Source: Hafnia alvei
Lineage (GTDB): Bacteria > Pseudomonadota > Gammaproteobacteria > Enterobacterales > Enterobacteriaceae
Direction: 5' to 3'
NCBI RefSeq assembly: GCF_900095695.1
Contig: NZ_FMIQ01000072.1
Coordinates: forward strand, 18,373-82,372
Length of the DNA stretch: 64,000 nt
Shown one piece after another: positions 58,087-64,000 of the stretch. How positions within the stretch are numbered: position 1 is the first letter of the stretch; each line of letters starts with the position of its first letter. The translations under genes and the position numbers were made by a program. The notes under the pieces were generated by a model. That model made no database searches. It was not told the DNA's origin and worked only from the letters and a program-made list of their open reading frames with translations.

Positions 58087-59067
58087 ATGCGTCTTAGCAC
58101 CAGCATGATGTACCAACAGAATATGGGTGGTATCACCGATGCACAGTCTGAATGGCAGCGCGTTGGCCAACAGCTTTCCAGCGGCAAGCGGGTGATCAAC
58201 CCGTCAGACGATCCGCTAGCGGCATCGCAACTGGTGGGTTTAAAGCAAGCTCAGGCTCAAAACGACCAGTATACAATGGCGCGCGGCTATGCGCGTCAGG
58301 GTGTGTCGCTAGAAGAGAGCGTATTGCAGCAGGTGACCTCCTCCCTGCAAGACGCCACGCCGGTGTTGGTCGACGGTGCCTCTTCAGGCAGCAAAAGCGA
58401 CGATGACCGCGCTTCTATTGCCAAACAGCTGGAAGGTATCCGCGATCAGCTACTGAATCTGGCCAACAGCACCGACGGCAATGGCCGCTACGTGTTTGCT
58501 GGTTTCAAAAATGATACTGCGCCTTTCGAGAAAGTGACCGATCCGGTGACCGGTAGCGTGACCGTGACTTATAAGGGCGGTGATACCGCCGTGACGCAAA
58601 AAGTTGATGCGGCGCGCGATATGACCATCAGCCACACCGGTTCAGATGTTTTCCAACAGGCTTCCAGCAATCCGGTAAAAGAACCCGATGGCTCGGTGAA
58701 TAGCGATATCTTTAGCACCCTACAAAAGGCGATTGATGCGCTGAAAACGCCTATCGCCGGTGCGGATGAAACGGTGAAAAAGGGCGTGAGCGATGCGCTT
58801 GACTCAGCCAACCGCGGTCTGCGTAACTCCTTGAATAACGTCTCGCAGGTGCGTGCCGAGCTCGGAACTAACCTCAAAGAACTGGATTCCCTGGATGCGG
58901 TCGGCAGCGAGCGGGCGATGACCTACACCGGTCGTATTAGCCAAACGCAGGACGTAGATTGGTATCAAGCGATTTCAGACTACAGCCTGCGTCAGGTTTC
59001 GCTGCAGGCTTCGTATAAAGCGTTTACGGATATGCAGGGTATGTCTCTGTTCCAGATGATTCGCTAA
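58087..59067 (+). CDS. flgL: Flagellar hook-filament junction protein FlgL
   Basis: 326 residues (E. coli 317). N-terminal MRLSTSMMYQQNMGGITDAQSEWQRVGQQLSSGKRVINPSDDPLAASQ is the flagellin-like D0/D1 region with the FlgL hallmark, and the C-terminal SDYSLRQVSLQASYKAFTDMQGMSLFQMI is the matching helix. It joins FlgK to the flagellin filament. It starts 15 bases after flgK. No rne follows; the next gene is the convergent fliR. Confidence 0.95.
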   Translation: MRLSTSMMYQQNMGGITDAQSEWQRVGQQLSSGKRVINPSDDPLAASQLVGLKQAQAQNDQYTMARGYARQGVSLEESVLQQVTSSLQDATPVLVDGASSGSKSDDDRASIAKQLEGIRDQLLNLANSTDGNGRYVFAGFKNDTAPFEKVTDPVTGSVTVTYKGGDTAVTQKVDAARDMTISHTGSDVFQQASSNPVKEPDGSVNSDIFSTLQKAIDALKTPIAGADETVKKGVSDALDSANRGLRNSLNNVSQVRAELGTNLKELDSLDAVGSERAMTYTGRISQTQDVDWYQAISDYSLRQVSLQASYKAFTDMQGMSLFQMIR

Positions 59068-59168
59068 TCTCCGTCATACTTGGCGCAGCGCCTGTGTTGG
59101 CTGTGTACTCTTGCTGCCTTGCCGCAGCGCCAATGATTTAGACGGTATCCCTCCTGCTTGGTATAAAC

Positions 59169-59342
59169 AAAAAGCCCCCGCTGGCAATAGTGTAATGCTG
59201 TTCACTTAAGCGTGATTTTAGGGGAAGTACACCGATGGGGTCGTAGCAGCTTTAGCTGCCGGAGCGCCCCGCGGTGTGCTAGCCCCGTGTATCTCGAACG
59301 CTTAAACGAACGTCATTACGCTAACAATAGCGGGGCTTTTTT
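59169..59342. repeat. 174-bp imperfect palindrome between flgL and fliR, with outer terminators
   Basis: The element begins AAAAAGCCCC and ends GGGGCTTTTT, and its two halves are complementary in blocks all the way to a central GCAGC-TTTA-GCTGC hairpin at 59246-59259. Shared blocks (left arm versus reverse of right arm) include GTAATG, GTTC, TTAAGCGT, ACACCG and GGGG. As RNA either strand would fold into one long rod ending in a T-run, so it can stop both flgKL and fliLMNOPQR transcripts. Confidence 0.8.
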
Positions 59343-59371
59343 ATGCAAGCGAGTTACGCGCAGCGGTGAAA

Positions 59372-60157
59372 TTACAACCCCTGCATGCCGCCGATCACTT
59401 GGGTTAAGCGCTCGAAAATTTCGCTAAAGAGATGCTCACTGAAGGGCACCAGCATCGGCATCATCAGGCTAAGCGAAAGCATGCCGATGGTGAGCGTGAG
59501 GGGGAAACCCACCACAAAAATAGAGAGCTGTGGCGTCATGCGATTGAGCAGCCCCAGCGCGGTGTTGAGCGCCAGAAGTAGGGTAATAAGGGGAAGCGCC
59601 AACATCAGCCCATTAATGAAAATCAGGCTACCGGCCTGAGCAAGCATCAAAAAACCGTTGCCGTTAAGCGGTTGTTCGCTGATGGGCAGGGTTTGAAAAC
59701 TGTCTGCCAGAATTGAAATCATCCACAGATGACCGTTAAAACTAAGAAATAACAGCATGGTCAGCAGGTTAAGCAGGCGCGCCAAAATCGGCATGTTGGG
59801 GCCGCCGGAAGGGTCAAAGAACGTGGCAAATGAAAGCCCCATTTGCAAACCAATCACTTCACCCGCGAGGCGAACGGCGGCAAACGCAAACTGCATGGTT
59901 AAGCCGAGCGCGGCACCAATCAATATTTGCTGGGTAACCAGCCATAGACCACTAATGCTGACTACCGGCGTTGGATTGCTGCCTAAATTAGGCACCAGCA
60001 GAAAAGTAATTGCCATCGCCAAACCAACCTTGGTCTTTTTAGTGATGGCTTTTTCACTCAGCAGCGGTGCGGTGCTGATCAACGCCAGCATACGCACAAA
60101 CGGCCAGAAATATTGCCCCAGCCATAAGGCCAGTTGGGAGGTATCAAATGAGATCAT
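59372..60157 (-). CDS. fliR: Flagellar export gate protein FliR
   Basis: 261 residues with about six membrane helices. [26 protein letters not shown], the conserved [33 protein letters not shown] region and the C-terminal [29 protein letters not shown] mark FliR. It is part of the FliPQR export gate in the MS-ring pore. Last gene of the fliLMNOPQR operon, which here converges on flgKL. Confidence 0.95.
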   Translation of the reverse strand: MISFDTSQLALWLGQYFWPFVRMLALISTAPLLSEKAITKKTKVGLAMAITFLLVPNLGSNPTPVVSISGLWLVTQQILIGAALGLTMQFAFAAVRLAGEVIGLQMGLSFATFFDPSGGPNMPILARLLNLLTMLLFLSFNGHLWMISILADSFQTLPISEQPLNGNGFLMLAQAGSLIFINGLMLALPLITLLLALNTALGLLNRMTPQLSIFVVGFPLTLTIGMLSLSLMMPMLVPFSEHLFSEIFERLTQVIGGMQGL

Positions 60158-60165
60158 CGTGCGCG

Positions 60166-60435
60166 TTAGCCGATGATGGAGGGAATACTGGTGAAAAGGG
60201 TGCGCATGTAATCAAGTAACAGGCTGAGCATCCACGGCCCAGCAATGACCATGGTCGCGAATACGGCCAGAATTTTAGGAATAAACGACAGCGTCATTTC
60301 GTTAATCTGAGTGGCAGCCTGCAGCAAGCTGATCACCAAACCACTGATTAATGCAGCCAACAGCAACGGCGTTGCCAAAGCCAACCCCACTTTCATTGCC
60401 TGATAACCGAGCGCCATTACGGATTCTGGAGTCAT
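60166..60435 (-). CDS. fliQ: Flagellar export gate protein FliQ
   Basis: 89 residues, the standard length, with two membrane helices: [58 protein letters not shown]. The AATQINE block is diagnostic. It lies 8 bases upstream of fliR. Confidence 0.96.
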   Translation of the reverse strand: MTPESVMALGYQAMKVGLALATPLLLAALISGLVISLLQAATQINEMTLSFIPKILAVFATMVIAGPWMLSLLLDYMRTLFTSIPSIIG

Positions 60436-60460
60436 ATTTTTTACTCAGTGAGTGGGGCGG

Positions 60461-61207
60461 TTAACTGTAAAAACTCTGCGCTAGCGAGCCCAATAACAGC
60501 TGCCAACCATCGACTAAGACAAACAGCATTAATTTGAACGGCAGCGAAATGGTGGCCGGTGGAACCATCATCATCCCGAGCGCCATCAACACGCTGGCAA
60601 CCACCAGGTCGATAATCAAAAAAGGAATGAAAATAGTGAAGCCAATCTGAAAGGCCGTTTTTAACTCGCTGGTGACATAAGCGGGCAGCAGAATGCGCAT
60701 CGGTACGTCTTCTGGCCCCGACATCTGTGGCAAATTGGCTAATTTAGCGTACAGCGCCAGATCGGTTTCACGGGTTTGGCGCAGCATGAATTCGCGCAGC
60801 GGCTGGGCACCGCGATCCATGGCGACGTCCATGGTGATTTTGTCTTGGCTAAAAGGCTGATAGGCATCCTGATATATTTTATCAAACACCGGAGACATCA
60901 CGAAAAAGGTGAGAAACAGCGCCAGCCCTAGCATCACCTGATTGGGTGGCGCCGACGGTGTGCCTAATGCGCTGCGTAATAATCCCAACACGATGATGAT
61001 GCGGGTAAAGCTGGTCATCATCAGCAATGCGGCGGGCAAAAACGTTAACGAGGTGAGGAAAACCAGCGTTTGAACCGGCAACGACCAGTTTTGTCCGCCG
61101 TTTGCCAGCGGCTGTGAAATAATGCCGGGCAGCTGTGCCAGCGCCAGTGGGCTAGCCAGAAGTAATGTTACGGCACCAAGGCCAAGGATTAAACGCTGAG
61201 TGCGCAT
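60461..61207 (-). CDS. fliP: Flagellar export gate protein FliP
   Basis: 248 residues with a cleavable signal ([20 protein letters not shown]) and four membrane helices. [44 protein letters not shown] and the C-terminal [27 protein letters not shown] are FliP signatures. Core subunit of the export gate. Confidence 0.96.
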   Translation of the reverse strand: MRTQRLILGLGAVTLLLASPLALAQLPGIISQPLANGGQNWSLPVQTLVFLTSLTFLPAALLMMTSFTRIIIVLGLLRSALGTPSAPPNQVMLGLALFLTFFVMSPVFDKIYQDAYQPFSQDKITMDVAMDRGAQPLREFMLRQTRETDLALYAKLANLPQMSGPEDVPMRILLPAYVTSELKTAFQIGFTIFIPFLIIDLVVASVLMALGMMMVPPATISLPFKLMLFVLVDGWQLLLGSLAQSFYS

Positions 61208-61608
61208 TAAGACTTATCTCCGCGCTTACCAAATTGTTGCTGTATCACCTGCTTGAAGATCTGGCTGAAGTCCTGTTTTTTCTCAACGGATTCATCTTCA
61301 GCAAGGGGAGCGGTGAAAGTATGCAGATGCGTGACGCTCTGGCTGGTGACGCCGAGCACCAAGCATTGATTATCCACTTCAACCACCACCACGCGTTCAC
61401 GTGCGCCGAGCGAACAGCTTGCACGTACGTTGAGCATGCTGCTGCGGCTGTTTTTAGGCGCGAAACCTAAGCGTTTAACCAGCCAACCGATTATCAAAAT
61501 CAGCAGCAGTATGGCGCCCAGCGTACTGCCAACCTGTGTCAGCACGCTGCCCGTTGCCACGGCGGGTGCCGCGGGAGCGCTGGTGGACGTTGAAGTGGCG
61601 GGGATCAT
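61207..61608 (-). CDS. fliO: Flagellar export apparatus assembly protein FliO
   Basis: 133 residues. A Ser/Thr/Ala/Pro-rich N terminus is followed by one membrane helix ([21 protein letters not shown]) and a small beta-rich cytosolic part with [34 protein letters not shown] sequence. FliO stabilises FliP during gate assembly. The start shares its base with the fliN stop and its stop overlaps the fliP start. Confidence 0.92.
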   Translation of the reverse strand: MIPATSTSTSAPAAPAVATGSVLTQVGSTLGAILLLILIIGWLVKRLGFAPKNSRSSMLNVRASCSLGARERVVVVEVDNQCLVLGVTSQSVTHLHTFTAPLAEDESVEKKQDFSQIFKQVIQQQFGKRGDKS

Positions 61609-62033
61609 CAGCGGCTCAGGCGACGCATGCGTTCAGACGGCGTAATGATGTCGGTGATACGGACGCCAAACTTATCGGCAACCACTACCACTTCACCTTG
61701 GGCAATCAGATAACCGTTAATCAGAATATCCAACGGTTCGCCGGCCAGACCGTCAAGCGCCACCACTGAACCCTGCGACAAACGCAGCAGCTCTTTGATC
61801 GTCATCTTGGTACGGCCTAGTTCCACCGTCAGTTTGACCGGAATATCTAAAATCAAATCGATATCGTGCAGATTGCCGGCCAACGGTGATGGATTATCAA
61901 GATTTTGGAAAATCTCATCCGCAGCATTTCCCGCCGAGGTATTTTCGGTGGTTTGCTGTTCGTTCATCGCTTCCGCCCACAGGTCGGCGGCGTCGTCATG
62001 ACCTTCGGCAGACGGCTTGTTGACGTCACTCAT
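61608..62033 (-). CDS. fliN: Flagellar motor switch protein FliN
   Basis: 141 residues (E. coli 137). A variable acidic N terminus is followed by the SpoA domain: IDLILDIPVKLTVELGRTKMTIKELLRLSQGSVVALDGLAGEPLDILINGYLIAQGEVVVV. It forms the bottom of the C ring and docks the export ATPase complex. It overlaps fliM by 8 bases. Confidence 0.95.
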   Translation of the reverse strand: MSDVNKPSAEGHDDAADLWAEAMNEQQTTENTSAGNAADEIFQNLDNPSPLAGNLHDIDLILDIPVKLTVELGRTKMTIKELLRLSQGSVVALDGLAGEPLDILINGYLIAQGEVVVVADKFGVRITDIITPSERMRRLSR

Positions 62034-63039
62034 TGGGCTGATCCTCGCTCAGAGCATTTAAAATAGGGTTGATTAATCGTTCTACGCGCAGTGCATATTG
62101 GCCGTTTTGGCTGCCGTATTGGCAGGTTAAAACCGGCACACCATCCACATTGGCGATAAGTTTTTCAGGTTTTTCAATCGGTAATACATCGCCAGGCTGA
62201 AGCTTAAGCACTTCCGACAGGCGTAAAGGAATATCAACAAAGTTGGCCACCAGCTCCAGCTCAGAGTGCTGAACCTGTGTGCTGAGCGTATCGCGCCAGT
62301 GCTGATCTTCTTGTTTCGAGTTCTCTAACGGTGGGTTAACCAGCAGCTCGCGCAGCGGCTCAATCATCGAGAAAGGAATACAGATATTAAACTCGCCGCT
62401 CAGCGCACCCACTTCAATCGTGAAAGGCGTTGTGACCACGATATCGTTAGGTGAGGTGGTGATATTGGTGAATTTCACCTGAATTTCAGAGCGAACGTAT
62501 TCCACTTCCAGTTTATAAATGGCGCTCCACGCATCGCGATAGGCATCCAGCGCCAAGCGCAGCATGCGTTTAATCACGCGCTGTTCGGTATGGGTGAACT
62601 CACGGCCATCGACTTTAGTTGGGAAACGACCATCGCCACCAAACAGGTTATCCACCGCCATAAACACTAAGCTTGGCGCAAACACCATGAGCGCGGTGCC
62701 GCGTAACGGGTTGAGGTGAATAAGGTTGAGGTTGGTTGGCACCGGAAGGTTACGGGCGAACTCATGATAGGGCTGAATTTTAACCGCACCGACCGTGATA
62801 TCAGGGCTACGGCGCAGCAGGTTAAACAGCCCCATACGAAACTGACGGGCAAAGCGCTCGTTGATAATTTCCAGTGCTTGCAGACGTTCACGTACCACCC
62901 GACGCTGAGTGGTCGGGTCGTAGGGGCGAACGTCGCTTTCGCTTCCCGCGAGCGGAACTTCGTTGTCAGGCTTTCCATTGTCGCTATCGCCGTTCAGCAA
63001 CGCGTCAATTTCGGCCTGTGACAGAATGCTATCAGACAT
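62026..63039 (-). CDS. fliM: Flagellar motor switch protein FliM
   Basis: 337 residues (E. coli 334). The N-terminal DSILSQAEIDALLNGDSD is the CheY-P-binding segment. The middle domain has the NERFARQFRMGLFNLLRRSPDITVG and FGGDGRFPTKVDGREFTHTEQRVIKRML blocks, and the C-terminal SpoA domain follows. It sets the rotation direction of the motor. It starts 5 bases downstream of fliL. Confidence 0.96.
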   Translation of the reverse strand: MSDSILSQAEIDALLNGDSDNGKPDNEVPLAGSESDVRPYDPTTQRRVVRERLQALEIINERFARQFRMGLFNLLRRSPDITVGAVKIQPYHEFARNLPVPTNLNLIHLNPLRGTALMVFAPSLVFMAVDNLFGGDGRFPTKVDGREFTHTEQRVIKRMLRLALDAYRDAWSAIYKLEVEYVRSEIQVKFTNITTSPNDIVVTTPFTIEVGALSGEFNICIPFSMIEPLRELLVNPPLENSKQEDQHWRDTLSTQVQHSELELVANFVDIPLRLSEVLKLQPGDVLPIEKPEKLIANVDGVPVLTCQYGSQNGQYALRVERLINPILNALSEDQPNE

Positions 63040-63044
63040 AGTGA

Positions 63045-63524
63045 TTACCGCAGGATAAAGGCTGTAAACAACACGTCGCTAACGATCTGCTTTGGCTGAC
63101 CGGGAGCAATTGGCGGCATGAGCACGGCTTTAATATCAGTCATTAACTGAGTTTTACCCTGTTCACTGGCTAGTGTGGCGGCGTGTTGGCGCGAAAGCAG
63201 CATCAGTAAACGGCTGCGCATTTCAGGCAGATAATCGTTCATACGTTTACGTGTGGCTTCATCGGGCAAACGCAGGGTTAAGCCGATGTAAAGCACACGA
63301 TCGGCATCTTCGCCGTCGCTGATCAGGTTAACGGTGAAGGTATCGAGAGGCATAAATACCGGCATCGGCGGTGGAACCGGTTTGCTTTCGGCGAGGGTTT
63401 CTTGGTGCTGATAATATTTCCAGCCATAAAAACCGCCCCCCGCACCCGCAGCAATAAGAATTAACAGTATCCATACCCATTTGGCACGCCGCTTAGTGTT
63501 CTTGGGGAGTGTGGTTTCAGACAT
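63045..63524 (-). CDS. fliL: Flagellar stator-associated protein FliL
   Basis: 159 residues from ATG 63524, where MSETTLPKNTKRRAKWVWILLILIAAGAGGGFYGW gives the usual short cytoplasmic part and single membrane helix; an upstream in-frame start at 63563 is not conserved. The periplasmic domain has FMPLDTFTVNLISDGEDADRVLYIGLTLRLPDEATRKRMNDYLPEMRSRLLMLLSRQ. It supports stator function under load. First gene of the operon in this window; fliK, expected next upstream, is not present within the next 470 bases. Confidence 0.94.
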   Translation of the reverse strand: MSETTLPKNTKRRAKWVWILLILIAAGAGGGFYGWKYYQHQETLAESKPVPPPMPVFMPLDTFTVNLISDGEDADRVLYIGLTLRLPDEATRKRMNDYLPEMRSRLLMLLSRQHAATLASEQGKTQLMTDIKAVLMPPIAPGQPKQIVSDVLFTAFILR

Positions 63525-63716
63525 AAGGGGATGATTCCTGTTACGGTGCGAAGAAGCGCACATGAATTTTGCTTGTGCTGTCTATTATCCTTGCCTCGCG
63601 GGTGTTCAATGGGGGGAATAGAGGGTGAAAATGGGGTTAATTGTGGTGGATAGCTAATGCCTTGGGCAGTTGTTGTGCAATCTTGGGTATTTGCTCGACG
63701 GTGGAGATAGGGGAGT
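63525..63716. other. Gap upstream of fliL
   Basis: About 190 bases between the fliL start and repeat copy C without a gene. It probably carries the fliL operon promoter (on the minus strand), but I cannot identify it. Confidence 0.4.
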
Positions 63717-63927
63717 GCGGTGTAAGGTTTCGACCGCCTATCAATAACCGCTTTCATATGTAGCCCAGTCGAAGGCGTCCGATGAGAGCCCCGTTGCGCG
63801 GGGGCTCTCAACTCGCGCGCTTTTATCCGAGATGCCATCTCCGCTCCGGTTTGGTATCGCCCATCCAGGGCGCCCCAAACTCCGCCGGTACATCCCTGTA
63901 CCGGCGGCTCTCCCTACCAAGACTTAA
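63717..63927 (-). repeat. Structured repeat family, copy C
   Basis: A 211-bp inverted copy of 55995-56204. Flanks and linkers are nearly identical (GATGGGCGATACCAAACCGG, read on the minus strand), but the stems differ: CCGGTACA-GGGA-TGTACCGG and GAGAGCCCC with GGGGCTCTC replace the stems of copy A. Strand is given relative to copy A. Confidence 0.85.
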
Positions 63928-63947
63928 ACTAAAAAACAGATAGAGTT

Positions 63948-63986
63948 GTTGTCTGTTGTCTGTTGTCTGTTGTCTGTTGTCTGTTG
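63948..63986. repeat. Heptanucleotide tandem repeat (GTTGTCT)5
   Basis: Five perfect GTTGTCT units, then a partial GTTG, shortly after the end of repeat copy C. It is the only microsatellite-like array in the window. Confidence 0.92.
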
Positions 63987-64000
63987 GGTTTGACCTTTAC

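Noticed and set aside
63948..63986. Short tandem repeats as a possible CRISPR remnant
   Set aside because: The units are 7 bases with no spacers and there are no cas genes.

Overview
This window looks like chromosomal DNA of a motile enterobacterium. The gene neighbourhoods (asmA-yegH, gnd-tmaR-tRNA-Asn, mtfA, eptA, a single contiguous flhBAE-flgNMABCDEFGHIJKL-fliLMNOPQR block) and close matches to E. coli-type proteins place it in Enterobacterales. A member of the Hafniaceae (Hafnia or Obesumbacterium) is my best guess. That is an inference from layout and recall, not from a database search.

Layout. (1) 1-5.0 kb is conserved backbone: the 3' part of asmA, dcuC and, reversed, yegH. (2) 5.3-20.1 kb is an A+T-rich O-antigen locus behind a JUMPstart/ops leader. 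It holds a dTDP-3-formamido-3,6-dideoxyhexose branch (rmlA, FdtA/QdtA-type isomerase, ankyrin-containing formyltransferase, aminotransferase), flippase wzx, polymerase wzy, one GT2 and four GT4 glycosyltransferases (one frameshifted), and GDP-mannose genes manC and manB. It is closed by galF, ugd and gnd. No rmlB and no wzz are present. The repeat unit is therefore predicted to contain mannose and Qui3NFo or Fuc3NFo, made by the Wzx/Wzy route and presumably started by WecA encoded elsewhere. (3) 24.2-26.5 kb holds tmaR and four identical tRNA-Asn genes, each with its own promoter and terminator, separated by apparently decayed DNA. (4) 26.6-29.8 kb is an operon for a complete ECF-type vitamin or metal importer preceded by a PPC/DUF296 protein. 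(5) 29.8-35.5 kb, reversed, holds mtfA, a PdeA-like membrane GGDEF-EAL protein, eptA with a perfect PmrA-type box, and a YodC-like protein. (6) 35.8-42.4 kb holds the Fur-boxed efeUOB iron/peroxidase system and a norV-norW-yeaR operon under two strong NsrR-type operators. (7) 42.6-63.5 kb is the flagellar cluster: export apparatus, rod, hook, rings, hook-associated proteins and C-ring/export genes.

The least explained material is non-coding. There is a family of about 210-bp elements whose three hairpins differ in sequence yet stay perfectly paired (three copies around flgK and fliL). A G/C-rich MITE-like palindrome family has one 84-bp member inserted in frame in the flgH signal-peptide region. 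A 174-bp near-palindrome separates flgL from fliR. There is also a heptanucleotide tandem repeat at the window end. Among proteins, the two ECF ATPases carry complementary defects that predict one working and one degenerate ATP site.
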